Shown here in pieces: positions 7,716-17,637 of a stretch of DNA of 47,880 nt. A program made the translations under genes and the position numbers. Each line of letters opens with the position of its first letter. Within the stretch, counting starts at the first letter, position 1. The notes beneath the pieces are model-generated. The model did no database searches. It saw nothing but the letters and a program-made list of their open reading frames with translations, and was not told the DNA's origin. The stretch comes from Oscillospiraceae bacterium (GTDB lineage: Bacteria; Bacillota; Clostridia; Oscillospirales; Oscillospiraceae), in assembly GCA_015067765.1 (NCBI GenBank), contig SVLV01000010.1:1-47880 (forward strand), read 5' to 3'.

Positions 7716-8516
7716 ATGACTTTTCCCGTTCTCATTTGGGCGCTGCTGGCAGCTGCCCTGCTGATCAGTTCCATCGGCTTTAAGAAATATGTGTGGTTCA
7801 TCTCTCTGGGCTATGGCTTTTCCATCGCCGGTATGGGCCTGCTCATGCTGATCGTTCTGAGCAAGAATCTGACTCTGGGCACCATTCTGGCCTGCGTTCT
7901 GTTTGTCATCTACGGCTGCCGTCTGGGCGGTTATCTGCTGATCCGCGAGTTGAAGAGCGCCTCCTACAATGCCACCATGAAGACGGAGATCAAGGATGGC
8001 AAGACCATGGGCTTCGGCGTCAAGTGTGCCATCTGGATCACCTGCGCTCTGCTGTATGTCCTGCAGGTGGTTCCTGTCTTCTACCGCCTCATCAACGGCA
8101 GCGGCAGCGATATCTGGTGCTATGTGGGTGTTGCCGTCATGGCATTCGGCATCATCTTTGAATCCGCCTCCGACTGGCAGAAAAATCAGGCCAAGAAAGT
8201 CAATCCCAAGCGTTTCGTGGATACCGGCCTGTTCCGCATTGTCCGCTGCCCCAACTATCTGGGCGAGATGATTTTCTGGACCGGCGTGCTCATCTCCGGC
8301 GCCAACATCCTCACCGGCGGCCAGTGGGTACTGGCACTGCTGGGCTACTTCGGCATCATCTTCGTGATGTTCAGCGGCGCCCGTCGTCTGGAGCTGCGCC
8401 AGAACAAGAACTACGGCAGCGACCCCGAATACCAGAAGTATGTGAAGTCCGTGCCCATCCTGGTTCCCTTCATCCCCCTGTACAGCGTGGAGAAGTACAA
8501 GTTCCTGGTGGCCTGA
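7716..8516 (+). CDS. DUF1295 / steroid 5-alpha-reductase-like membrane protein
   Basis: This 266-residue protein has six or seven membrane helices and the C-terminal signature of the DUF1295 (3-oxo-5-alpha-steroid 4-dehydrogenase-like) family. The signature covers FVDTGLFRIVRCPNYLGEM, then a Trp/Gly-rich helix and the closing RRLELRQNKNYGSDPEYQKY. Members are thought to be NAD(P)H-dependent reductases or methyltransferase-like enzymes acting on lipids, and most bacterial ones are uncharacterised. AAAGGAG precedes the ATG. It is the last gene of the operon, ending at a strong terminator. The pairing with a flavin reductase suggests a reductive membrane-lipid or steroid-type reaction, which is inference. 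Confidence 0.8.
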   Translation: MTFPVLIWALLAAALLISSIGFKKYVWFISLGYGFSIAGMGLLMLIVLSKNLTLGTILACVLFVIYGCRLGGYLLIRELKSASYNATMKTEIKDGKTMGFGVKCAIWITCALLYVLQVVPVFYRLINGSGSDIWCYVGVAVMAFGIIFESASDWQKNQAKKVNPKRFVDTGLFRIVRCPNYLGEMIFWTGVLISGANILTGGQWVLALLGYFGIIFVMFSGARRLELRQNKNYGSDPEYQKYVKSVPILVPFIPLYSVEKYKFLVA

Positions 8517-8533
8517 TCCCTCATCAAGAAAAG

Positions 8534-8568
8534 AAATCCCCCGACGCCTGTGGCGCCGGGGGATTTTT
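8534..8568. terminator. Bidirectional terminator
   Basis: Long GC-rich stem (AAATCCCCCG...CGGGGGATTT) with a T run on both strands. It lies between the convergent DUF1295 and enolase-superfamily genes and can serve both. Confidence 0.9.
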
Positions 8569-8583
8569 CGTTGATTGTGGGAT

Positions 8584-9813
8584 TTACAGGCTCATGCGGC
8601 CCTCGTGCAAATCCTTCAGATAGGGGCGCAGGAACATGGCGCCGTAGTAGTGGTTCTCGGTGGTGAACTCCAGACCGGCCTCCAGAATATCCTTCACATA
8701 GGCCTCGTGGTACTTGGCCAGCTTGTCCTCGTCGATCTCCACGCCCAGACCGGGGCCCTCAGGCACATCGCAGTAGGGACCGTGGAACTGGAACAGGCCG
8801 CCCTTGATCACATCGTCCTCCAGCATGTCATACTCACTGTGCTGGTGGGGCAGGGTGGCATTGGGGGTGGCGGCGCACAGATGCAGGAACATGGCAAAGG
8901 CGACGCTCAGTTCGAAGAAAGCATGGCGCACGCACTGGATACCGGCAGCCTCGGCAATGCCGGCGCTGATGCGGGAACCGGTGATGCCTGCATCAAAGCG
9001 GGGATCCAGATGGACATAGTCCACTGCGCCGGACTTGACCACATTCAGCATATCATACATGGTCCAGCCGGACTCATGGGCTGCGATGGGCACATGGACG
9101 GAATCATGCACATGCTTCAAAGCGTCCAGATTGTACATCAGCACGGGCTGATCGATGAACTCCATGCCGAACTGCTCAAAGTTATTGATGATATGGATGG
9201 CCTCACCGGTGTTCCAGGACTGGTTGGCATCCACACGGATCTTTACATTGGGATCGGGTGCACCGGCACGGATAGCGGCCAGGGCCTCCATATCGGAATC
9301 CAGGCCGAAGCCCACCTTGGTATAGATGGTATGATATCCCTCGTCGGCCAAACGCTTTGCCACCTGGGTCATACCGGCAGGCTCCTGACGGTCGATATCG
9401 CCAAAGAACTCGATCTGCTTGCGATAGGCACCGCCCCACAGCTGATACAGAGGCATACCGGCGCGCTTGCCGGCAATATCCCAAAGGGCCATCTCCACAC
9501 CGTTGACTGCCCAGCAGCCGGAGTGGATATGGAAGTGACTCAGGGAGTACTGGGCATACAGGGAGCGGACCAGCAGATTGATGTTGGCGGGATCCTTGCC
9601 CACCAGCAGAGTCTTGGTGGTCTCAATGAACTGTGCGGAGATCTGGCCGCCCAGCAGCTGGGGTGCTTCACCGACACCAACGATTCCCTCGTCGGTAAAC
9701 ACCTGCACAATGATGGAGGGCATCACACGGGGACCGGCCACCACCTTGGACTGGGTGGGGGAGTGTTTCATGGGCACCACTACGGGAGTCGCTTTCACAT
9801 CGGTAATTTTCAT
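8584..9813 (-). CDS. Mandelate racemase / muconate lactonizing family protein (enolase superfamily)
   Basis: This 409-residue protein has the family's N-terminal capping domain (1-125) and barrel (about 135-370). WAVNGVEMALWDIAGKRAGMPLYQLWGG is a textbook match. The metal-binding positions look like the D of RVDAN, the D of FIDQP (usually Glu) and a residue in AAHES (usually Asp-Glu). The KxK motif reads YTK, and the usual distal Lys appears absent (HLDPRFDAGIT). So it is probably a sugar-acid dehydratase-like or divergent member, not a standard cycloisomerase or epimerase. The start at 9813 follows GGAGGA; the longer frame lacks support. It is a single gene with its own promoter (9912-9941). 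Substrate unknown. Confidence 0.85.
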   Translation of the reverse strand: MKITDVKATPVVVPMKHSPTQSKVVAGPRVMPSIIVQVFTDEGIVGVGEAPQLLGGQISAQFIETTKTLLVGKDPANINLLVRSLYAQYSLSHFHIHSGCWAVNGVEMALWDIAGKRAGMPLYQLWGGAYRKQIEFFGDIDRQEPAGMTQVAKRLADEGYHTIYTKVGFGLDSDMEALAAIRAGAPDPNVKIRVDANQSWNTGEAIHIINNFEQFGMEFIDQPVLMYNLDALKHVHDSVHVPIAAHESGWTMYDMLNVVKSGAVDYVHLDPRFDAGITGSRISAGIAEAAGIQCVRHAFFELSVAFAMFLHLCAATPNATLPHQHSEYDMLEDDVIKGGLFQFHGPYCDVPEGPGLGVEIDEDKLAKYHEAYVKDILEAGLEFTTENHYYGAMFLRPYLKDLHEGRMSL

Positions 9814-9911
9814 AACGCAGTATCCTCCTTCACAGGGCCGCTTTCGCCGCCCAAAAATCAGCGCAGAGAAAAGTGCACAGCTTCTCTCCTTGTTCACTTT
9901 GTGTCAGGTGT

Positions 9912-9941
9912 ATGCTACCACACGGGCTGCCTGACTGTCAA
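9912..9941 (-). promoter_or_regulatory. Promoter of the enolase-superfamily gene
   Basis: On the minus strand, TTGACA (9936-9941) and TAGCAT (9912-9917) are separated by 18 bp, about 100 bases upstream of the start codon. Confidence 0.65.
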
Positions 9942-10011
9942 TGCGCCCCGCCGGATTTTGGGCGAATTACCAGTTTCCTTCGAATTGCTCTGTTCAAATA
10001 GCCAATAGTCA

Positions 10012-10046
10012 AAAATCACCCGCTCTCCTGAGGAGGCGGGTGATTT
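10012..10046 (-). terminator. Intrinsic terminator of the RND transporter gene
   Basis: Stem AAAATCACCCGC/GCGGGTGATTTT, followed by a T run on the minus strand, 16 bases after the stop codon. Confidence 0.9.
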
Positions 10047-10061
10047 TATATGATGAAATAA

Positions 10062-13000
10062 TCAAATGTCCAGGATCTCCAGTTCGCTGTCTTCCACCTT
10101 CCGCAGCTCCTTCTTGTTCATGATGTCGTACATACAGGGGACCACGAACAGAGTCATCAGCGTGGCATAGAGAAGACCGCCGATACAGACCACGGCTACC
10201 GGCTGCATCAGGGCCGTACCGGCATCCTGCCCCAGAGCCGTCACGATCAGGCCCAGAATGGTGGTAAAGGAGGTCATCAGAATAGGCCGCAGACGAGTGG
10301 TACCGGCTTCGATAATTGCCTGTTCCCGTTCCACACCTTCCAGCCGCAGCTGATTGATATAGTCCACCAGCACGATACCGTTGTTGACGATGATACCCAC
10401 CAGCATCACAAAACCGATCATAGAGATAACACTGACTTCCAGCCCCGTGATCAGCAGCGCCAGGAAACCACCGGTAAATGCCAGCGGGATGGTAAACATG
10501 ACGATAAACGGAGATTTCAGAGACTGGAACTGGGCCACCATAATCAGGTACACCAGCACAATGCCCAGCAGCAGCATCAGCAACAGCTGCTCCATAGCTT
10601 CCATGATCATCTCGTTTTCACCGTCGAACTGAGCAGTGATTCCATCGGGCAGGTCCATACCCGCGACCGCCTGCTGGACAGCTGCCGTGACTCTCGTCAC
10701 ATTGTGGCCATCTGCCACACCGGCAGTAACCGTCAGATAGCGGCGCTGCTCAGAGCGGGAGATGGCGCTGAGACTGACCGTCTCCTCAATGGTAGCTACC
10801 TCCGACAGGGGGAAGGAATTCTTTTCCTCATTCTCTGTGGTGGTCATGCCGCCCATTGCGGCAGCAGAGCCACCACCCATGGAGGACATCCCCGCTCCGG
10901 AGGAAGCACCCATCATGGCGGCACTGCCCATAGACCCGGAGGAATTCAGACTGATTTCCAGAGCCATCAGCTTTTCCCGATCCAGGCGGGCGCTCTCCGG
11001 TGCCTGCACCAGCACATCCACCTTGGTTCCATCCAGCGTCATTTCCGCGGAACTGGCAGAGGTGGTCAACGCCTCCGCGATCTGCATATAGATTTGAGCC
11101 ACGGTGATGCCCTTCTTCATGGCGGCATTCCGGTCAATGGCCACATGCAGGGCGGGAGCGGCATCCTCCAGGCCGTCGGACACCTCGGCCGTCCCCTCCA
11201 CGGTCTCCAGCACGGAGGCGATCTCCTTCGCTGCACTCTGCAGCTGCTCCATATTATCGCCGTAGAGATTCAGGGACACACCGGAGCCGGTCATCATGGT
11301 GGTCATGGAGTCCATGGCACCGGAGGCAGACACCTTACAATCCAGATCCTCGCACAGCTCCTGGATCTTCTTGCCGGCCTCAATGCCGGACTCGCCTTCC
11401 GCCAATGTGACATAGACCGTCACATCGTAGGAGCTGCCGTCACCACTGCCTCCGCCGCCCAACATGCCCATGCCGCCTCCACCGGACATCTGGGCGCCGG
11501 CAGTCTCCACATGCTCCACAGTCTCGATGCGGCGGAGCACTTCATCAGCCAGCTCCACAGCTTCCTCCCGGGAAATGTTCTCCGGCATGGTCACAGCCAC
11601 ATTAAAGGTATTCATGTCCATCTCCGGCATGAAGATGAAGCCGCGGCCCACGGCCAGTACGGCGGAGCTTACCAGCAGCACCACGGAGGCCAGCAATACC
11701 ACCGCCTTATGATGGATGGACCACTCCACCGCCTTCATGTAGGCCGGATAAATTCTGTCCAGAATTTGCGCCTTCTGCGGAAGTGCCCGCTTCAGCATAC
11801 CGGAGGCCATGGCAGGTACCAGAGTCAGTGCCACAACCAGAGAAGCCAGCAGTGCATAGGTCATAGTCAGAGCCAGATCCGTAAACAACTGGCGGGTCAG
11901 ACCCTCAACGAACACAATGGGCGCAAAGACGCACACCGTAGTCAGTGTGGATGCCGTAACGGCACCCAGCACCTGCCCGGCACCGGACACCGCCGCCTGA
12001 CGGACGGTGGCACCCTTGCTCCGCAGGCGGTAGATGTTCTCAATGACCACCACCGAGTTATCCACCAGCATGCCCACAGCCACAGCCAAGCCGGACAGGG
12101 AGATCATATTGATGGTCACTCCGGAGAAATACATCAGCACGATAGCAAAGATCACACTGATCGGAATCGACAGCAGGGTAATAATCGTCGGCCGCAGATC
12201 CCGCAGGAACAGGTACAGGATCAGCACCGCAAACACGGCACCCCAACCGAGGCTGGACAGGATGGACTCGATGATCATATAGATATAGTCACCCTGATCC
12301 ATCAGCGGGGTAAATTTCAAACCACTGTACTCCTCGGACAGTTCCTCAAAGCGGGCGGCAATGTTGTTGGACGTCTCTGCCGTAGCATAGTTGGACTGCT
12401 TGGTGAAGGTGGCGATCACACTGTCGTCCCCATTGAGCTTGGCATAGATCTCCGCTGTGTTATCGGTGAAGAACACATCCGCCACATCCTGCAGGGTGAT
12501 GGCCTCCATGTCCTTCAGCCCCAGATCAAAGAGCACCATGTTCTGCAGATCGGCGCTGGCGGAGATGGTATCCCCCACGGAAACCATATAGCTGATCCCC
12601 TCCTCCTGCAGATAGCCGGCAGGCATGGAGAAGTTCTGTGCCGTCAGCAGGGAGGTGATGGTGGAAATATTCAACGCCTTGGAGAGATCCGCCTGATTCA
12701 GGGCTGTCTCCCGGCTCTCCTCCAGTGTTTTCAGACCATCATCGATCTGGGCCAGAGCAGAATCCAGCTGGATATTGGCCATAATGATCTGCTGTACGGC
12801 CTCTGTCAGCATCAGCACACCTTCACTGACCTGATCCGTCAGTTCGGCCACCGCCTCCTCGTCCTGCAGGAAGGCATCCAGCTGGTCGTTCAAATCGCCC
12901 AGCGTGCCCTCCAGTCCATCCTGCACCCGATCTACATCTTCCCAGGACAGGCCCAGCGCCGCCAGCCGCAGATCCAGTGCCGCCAGTTCGGCCTGCAGCT

Positions 13001-13949
13001 CCACATAGCGGGGTTCCGCCCGGATTGCCGCAATCTGCTGTGCCTTCTCCTCAGCGGAAAGGGCGGGATTATTCTCAATAGCATCGATGCGCTCCTGATA
13101 GACGGCGTTCTCTGCATCCAGAACTTCCTTTTTGGCAACGATATCATTCAGTTCATCCAGGGTATCCTGCATCTCATCCCGGCTGCCTTCCAGCTCATCC
13201 CGGTTTTCCAGAATGACCTTCACCGCCTCGGTGACGGCCTGCTCAATGCCACTGGTCTGTGCGTTCTGCAGCTGGTTCTTGGCGCTCTGTACCTGTGCGC
13301 GGGCATCCTGCAGCTGTTTTTTGGCCTCGGCCATCTGCTTTTCGATGGCCTCCCGCAGCTGCTCAGACAATTTGTCCAGCTTTTCCTGGCTCAGCAGAAT
13401 ATTCATCTGCTGCTCCACCATACCGCTGATATCCACGCTGGCCACACCGGAGATGCCTTCCATCTTGGAGGTCAGGACGTCTTCCACAAAGTCGGACAAC
13501 TCCTCCACATTCTTCCCCTCATAGGAGATGGCCACCACTTCCACCGGCAGCATGGAGGGGTTGATCTTCAGCACATAGGGTGTTCCCACCGTATCGTCCC
13601 AGGCGCCCTGCAGGGCAGAAATTTTCTGCTGGATATCCACGCTGATGGCGTCCATATTCACGGACTCCTCAAACTCCAGCATCACCATGGACACACTGTC
13701 CCGGCTGGTGGAGGAGAGTGACTTGATCTGATCCAGTGTGGCCATGGTCTGCTCCATGGGTTTTGTCACCGTCGACTCCACCGACTCCGGGCTTGCACCC
13801 GGATCCGTTGTCACGATGATCACATAGGGAAAGTTCATATTGGGCAGCAGGTCGGGGGTCATTTTCAAATAGGCCACCACGCCCAGAACCAGTATTGCGA
13901 TCACGGCAACAAATACAGTCAGCGGTTTTTTAACGCTGAATTTCGGCAT
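10062..13949 (-). CDS. RND-family efflux transporter with coiled-coil insert
   Basis: At 1295 residues this exceeds the usual 1030-1060 of AcrB-type pumps. Typical RND features are present. There is a first helix after a basic start, a large extracellular loop, then a helix cluster with GLAVAVGMLVDNSVVVIENI (the proton-relay helix region), and the same pattern in the second half (MIGFVMLVGIIVNNGIVLVDYIN). The extra length is mainly a helical, heptad-rich segment (about 190-430) in the first loop, plus Gly/Met/Ser-rich stretches near 870 and 1060. No adaptor or TolC gene is nearby, as in Gram-positive RND proteins such as SwrC. The start at 13949 gives AGGAGG six-base spacing. Drug, lipid or surfactin-like export is possible. 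Confidence 0.9.
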   Translation of the reverse strand: MPKFSVKKPLTVFVAVIAILVLGVVAYLKMTPDLLPNMNFPYVIIVTTDPGASPESVESTVTKPMEQTMATLDQIKSLSSTSRDSVSMVMLEFEESVNMDAISVDIQQKISALQGAWDDTVGTPYVLKINPSMLPVEVVAISYEGKNVEELSDFVEDVLTSKMEGISGVASVDISGMVEQQMNILLSQEKLDKLSEQLREAIEKQMAEAKKQLQDARAQVQSAKNQLQNAQTSGIEQAVTEAVKVILENRDELEGSRDEMQDTLDELNDIVAKKEVLDAENAVYQERIDAIENNPALSAEEKAQQIAAIRAEPRYVELQAELAALDLRLAALGLSWEDVDRVQDGLEGTLGDLNDQLDAFLQDEEAVAELTDQVSEGVLMLTEAVQQIIMANIQLDSALAQIDDGLKTLEESRETALNQADLSKALNISTITSLLTAQNFSMPAGYLQEEGISYMVSVGDTISASADLQNMVLFDLGLKDMEAITLQDVADVFFTDNTAEIYAKLNGDDSVIATFTKQSNYATAETSNNIAARFEELSEEYSGLKFTPLMDQGDYIYMIIESILSSLGWGAVFAVLILYLFLRDLRPTIITLLSIPISVIFAIVLMYFSGVTINMISLSGLAVAVGMLVDNSVVVIENIYRLRSKGATVRQAAVSGAGQVLGAVTASTLTTVCVFAPIVFVEGLTRQLFTDLALTMTYALLASLVVALTLVPAMASGMLKRALPQKAQILDRIYPAYMKAVEWSIHHKAVVLLASVVLLVSSAVLAVGRGFIFMPEMDMNTFNVAVTMPENISREEAVELADEVLRRIETVEHVETAGAQMSGGGGMGMLGGGGSGDGSSYDVTVYVTLAEGESGIEAGKKIQELCEDLDCKVSASGAMDSMTTMMTGSGVSLNLYGDNMEQLQSAAKEIASVLETVEGTAEVSDGLEDAAPALHVAIDRNAAMKKGITVAQIYMQIAEALTTSASSAEMTLDGTKVDVLVQAPESARLDREKLMALEISLNSSGSMGSAAMMGASSGAGMSSMGGGSAAAMGGMTTTENEEKNSFPLSEVATIEETVSLSAISRSEQRRYLTVTAGVADGHNVTRVTAAVQQAVAGMDLPDGITAQFDGENEMIMEAMEQLLLMLLLGIVLVYLIMVAQFQSLKSPFIVMFTIPLAFTGGFLALLITGLEVSVISMIGFVMLVGIIVNNGIVLVDYINQLRLEGVEREQAIIEAGTTRLRPILMTSFTTILGLIVTALGQDAGTALMQPVAVVCIGGLLYATLMTLFVVPCMYDIMNKKELRKVEDSELEILDI

Positions 13950-14000
13950 AGTCATCCTCCTACAACAATGTGTTCCATACACGACTTTTCGTAACGATTG

Positions 14001-14029
14001 ATTGTATCATTTTTCCCTGCTGAACGCAA
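14001..14029 (-). promoter_or_regulatory. Promoter of the RND transporter
   Basis: On the minus strand, TTGCGT (14024-14029) and TACAAT (14001-14006) have 17-bp spacing. Confidence 0.65.
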
Positions 14030-14067
14030 TAATTTGCGAAAAATGTTCACGGATCTGTTACAAAAAA

Positions 14068-14096
14068 GAATCACCCGGCACAAAACCGGGTGATTC
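14068..14096 (-). terminator. Intrinsic terminator of the divergent GAPDH gene
   Basis: Perfect 11-bp stem (GAATCACCCGG/CCGGGTGATTC), followed by TTTTTTG on the minus strand, 15 bases after the gene end. Confidence 0.9.
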
Positions 14097-14110
14097 GCCA
14101 AAAAACCTGT

Positions 14111-15142
14111 TTATTTCTCTGCAGATTCCATGTCTACGGTGTACATGTGCTCCAGCATACGCACCACCATGTTGCTGTAACCCCACTCATTATCGTACCA
14201 CGCAATCAGCTTCACGAAGTCACGATCCAGCATGATGCCGGCGGTCTCGTCGAAGACGCAGGGGCAGGGGTTGGCGATCATATCCGTGGAAACCACCTGA
14301 TCGCGGGTGTAACCGATGATCCCCTTCATATAGGTCTCGGAGGCGTGGAGGATCTCATAGCAAATATCCGCATAGGTCACCATACGGCTGAGGCGGGCAG
14401 TCAGGTCCACCACGGACACATCGGCTGTGGGAACGCGGAAGGCCATACCGGTCATCTTTCCGCGCAGGGAGGGGATCACGCGACCCACGGCCTTGGCAGC
14501 GCCGGTAGAGGTAGGAATAATATTGTTGAGGATAGAGCGGCCGGTACGCCAGTCACTGCCGCCGCGGCTGTCCACAGCCTTCTGCTTTGCAGTGGAGGCA
14601 TGGATGGTGGACATGAGAGACTGCTCAATGCCGAACTCCTTGTGGATCACATAGGCCAGAGGGGCCAGGCAGTTGGTGGTGCAGCTGGCATTGGAGATCA
14701 CCCGCATATCCGCGCGGTACTCATCGCTATTGACGCCGAACACAAAGGTGGGCGTGGCATCATCCTTGGCGGGAGCGGTGAGGATAACCTTCTTTGCGCC
14801 GCCTCTAAAGTGGCGGCTGGCCTTATCGGTGGTGTTGTTGGCACCGGTGGACTCAATGATGTACTCGGCACCGCAGGTGCTCCAATCGATCATGGCGGCA
14901 TCCGACTCACTGAACACCTTGATCCGCTGCCCGTTGACCACCAGGTCACCGCCCAGATGCTCTACCGTGCCGGGGAAATTGCGGAAAACGGAGTCATATT
15001 TCAACAGATACACCATGTAATCAATGTCCGCCTTACGCAGGTTGATTCCGCAGATCTCATACTTCTCAGGATTCTCGCAGAGAATGCGCAGAACGATACG
15101 GCCGATACGACCGAAACCGTTGATACCAATTTTGATGGCCAT
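14111..15142 (-). CDS. Glyceraldehyde-3-phosphate dehydrogenase-like paralogue
   Basis: This 343-residue protein is a full-length type I GAPDH. It has an N-terminal Rossmann domain with [10 protein letters not shown], the catalytic [12 protein letters not shown] (active Cys), and [14 protein letters not shown] in the catalytic domain. It differs from the canonical copy at 16384-17394. After the second beta strand it reads [10 protein letters not shown] where NAD-dependent enzymes have N-D-L, so the Asp that grips the adenosine ribose is missing and basic residues follow. This may mean NADP use or another role; I infer that from family knowledge only. It has its own promoter and terminator. 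A GntR regulator gene lies upstream in the same direction. Confidence 0.9.
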   Translation of the reverse strand: MAIKIGINGFGRIGRIVLRILCENPEKYEICGINLRKADIDYMVYLLKYDSVFRNFPGTVEHLGGDLVVNGQRIKVFSESDAAMIDWSTCGAEYIIESTGANNTTDKASRHFRGGAKKVILTAPAKDDATPTFVFGVNSDEYRADMRVISNASCTTNCLAPLAYVIHKEFGIEQSLMSTIHASTAKQKAVDSRGGSDWRTGRSILNNIIPTSTGAAKAVGRVIPSLRGKMTGMAFRVPTADVSVVDLTARLSRMVTYADICYEILHASETYMKGIIGYTRDQVVSTDMIANPCPCVFDETAGIMLDRDFVKLIAWYDNEWGYSNMVVRMLEHMYTVDMESAEK

Positions 15143-15218
15143 AACAGATTCTCCTTTTCATGCCGGCAGGATGCCGGTTCATTTTCCGTCCGGGACGGTC
15201 TTTTTTTGTTCCACCTAC

Positions 15219-15227
15219 ATTATATCA
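15219..15227 (-). promoter_or_regulatory. Extended -10 promoter of the GAPDH paralogue
   Basis: On the minus strand, TGATATAAT is an extended -10 box. No good -35 is visible. The leader of about 70 bases contains a CCGGCA/TGCCGG hairpin (15163-15177) just before the ribosome site. Confidence 0.6.
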
Positions 15228-15374
15228 ATATCCGTGTCCTTTTGTTCTCTTTTTTCGGAAAATGGTGTACGAATTTTCCTCCCTCCGCCTGTACAATTTG
15301 AACATTTTTTCTAAATTTTTTCGAAATTTTCCCCAAATATTCCATACATTTGCAACATTTTTGGTACACTTTCG

Positions 15375-15408
15375 AAAAAAGAGACCTGACCGATATCGGC
15401 CAGGTCTC
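15375..15408 (-). terminator. Intrinsic terminator of the GntR/UTRA gene
   Basis: Long stem (GAGACCTG...CAGGTCTC with an inner CCGATATCGG), followed by TTTTTT on the minus strand. The rest of 15143-15417 is very AT-rich and holds no gene. Confidence 0.9.
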
Positions 15409-15417
15409 TTCGATGAA

Positions 15418-16194
15418 TCAATCAATGGTACGCACAAAAGTCATGCCGCTCTTCTGCATCTGGACATCCAGCTGCACCCGGTCCGCCCGGATATAGCTGC
15501 GGGTATACTCATAGATGCGGCCATCCTCCGTCTTGGTGCGGCGCTGATGGTAAAATGCACAGCTGCCGGAATCCACCCCCAGCAGGCTTGCCCGGGGTCC
15601 ATCCAGAACAACGGCTTCATAGGTATCCTCTGCAGAGGCAGGGGTGATGCCCACATGATACAGCAGGCTGTAGAAGCTGTGGGTCTGCACCAAGTCACGG
15701 GTCAGATTGGGATAGATGTACTGGGGATAATAGCTGGTTTCCAGAATCAGCGGTTCCCCATCCACATTACGCACACGGGTGAAGCAGTACACCTTGATGC
15801 CCTCCTGCAGCTCCATCTTCCGGCAGACAGCAGGCGAGGGCTCAATCACATCAAAATCCACCAGCGTGGAGGAGGGGACCTTACCCAGAGAGGAGACCTC
15901 TGTGGTGAAGGAGTACTTCACGCCACGGCGGTTGGTGCTGGGATCGGCTACAAACGTGCCCTTGCCACGCTTGCGAACCACCAGGCCCTCATCTTCCAGA
16001 TCACCAATGGCCTGCCGGACCGTATTGCGGCTGACATCCAGCGTGCGGCACAACTCTGCCTCAGAAGGCAGCAGATCGCCTACCGCCAGTGCGCCGGAAG
16101 AGATGCTTTTCTTGATGATGCCCACCAACTGGGCATACAGGGGAATATCGCTGTTGATGGACAGCTTTCCCTCCAGAATCGGATTATTACTCAT
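15418..16194 (-). CDS. GntR-family regulator, HutC/UTRA subfamily
   Basis: This 258-residue regulator has an N-terminal winged helix (about 15-85). LPSEAELCRTLDVSRNTVRQAI and LEDEGLVVRKRGKGTFV are classic GntR motifs. A C-terminal UTRA ligand domain follows (about 100-250), which usually binds a sugar phosphate, sugar acid or amino acid derivative. GGAATC-type spacing and an extended -10 promoter precede the ATG. It lies between two GAPDH genes, all on the same strand but each with its own promoter or terminator. Control of one or both GAPDH genes is a reasonable guess. No shared operator longer than TTTCGAAA was found in the flanking promoters. Confidence 0.9.
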   Translation of the reverse strand: MSNNPILEGKLSINSDIPLYAQLVGIIKKSISSGALAVGDLLPSEAELCRTLDVSRNTVRQAIGDLEDEGLVVRKRGKGTFVADPSTNRRGVKYSFTTEVSSLGKVPSSTLVDFDVIEPSPAVCRKMELQEGIKVYCFTRVRNVDGEPLILETSYYPQYIYPNLTRDLVQTHSFYSLLYHVGITPASAEDTYEAVVLDGPRASLLGVDSGSCAFYHQRRTKTEDGRIYEYTRSYIRADRVQLDVQMQKSGMTFVRTID

Positions 16195-16233
16195 GATGGG
16201 GATTCCTTTCCCACACTTTAAACTTATTGTACC

Positions 16234-16242
16234 ATTATATCA
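16234..16242 (-). promoter_or_regulatory. Extended -10 promoter of the GntR/UTRA gene
   Basis: On the minus strand, TGATATAAT lies about 40 bases before the start codon. A TTTCGAAA octamer sits a few bases upstream (16249-16256). Confidence 0.6.
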
Positions 16243-16306
16243 CGCACATTTCGAAAAAGATAGTATTTTTTGAGGAGAAATCGGGAAATTGCAAGTTTCT
16301 GCACAA

Positions 16307-16346
16307 CGGAAACAGCGCCGACCACAAAAAGTCGGCGCTGTTTCCG
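16307..16346. terminator. 16-bp perfect hairpin after the canonical GAPDH gene
   Basis: CGGAAACAGCGCCGAC pairs perfectly with its complement across an 8-base loop. It follows the stop at 16384 on the minus strand. There is no strong T run directly after the stem, so it could be an imperfect terminator or a 3' stabilising structure. Confidence 0.65.
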
Positions 16347-16383
16347 GAACAAAAAAAGAAGGAAAGTGGGAAAACGTATGGTC

Positions 16384-17424
<1,041 letters not shown>

Positions 17425-17446
17425 TCAAACATATGGTACGTTTAGT

Positions 17447-17474
17447 ATTATATGCTCTTTTTTTTAAATTGCAA
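17447..17474 (-). promoter_or_regulatory. Promoter of gap
   Basis: On the minus strand, TTGCAA (17469-17474) and TATAAT (17447-17452) have 16-bp spacing, with a very AT-rich spacer. Confidence 0.7.
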
Positions 17475-17522
17475 TAGTCTTCGACAAAATTTTCGCAAAA
17501 TTATCAAATAAAGATCTCCTTC

Positions 17523-17551
17523 TTGTTTTTTCGCTTCAGCTTTGCTATATT
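17523..17551 (+). promoter_or_regulatory. Likely promoter of the kinase-like gene
   Basis: TTGTTT (17523-17528) and TATATT (17546-17551) have 17-bp spacing. The -35 is weak. Confidence 0.5.
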
Positions 17552-17637
17552 GATAGCAACATATCCCGCAGACTGCCTGTATTTCCCGGGAATGACCGGG
17601 TGCAGAAACGGCATTCTATGGGGGAGAGGAGGCAACT

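Noticed and set aside
10704-13721. A 1005-codon open frame on the plus strand opposite the RND gene
   Set aside because: It is antisense to a clear RND transporter, rich in His/Gln/Gly as expected of a reverse-frame shadow, and lacks a ribosome site and domains.
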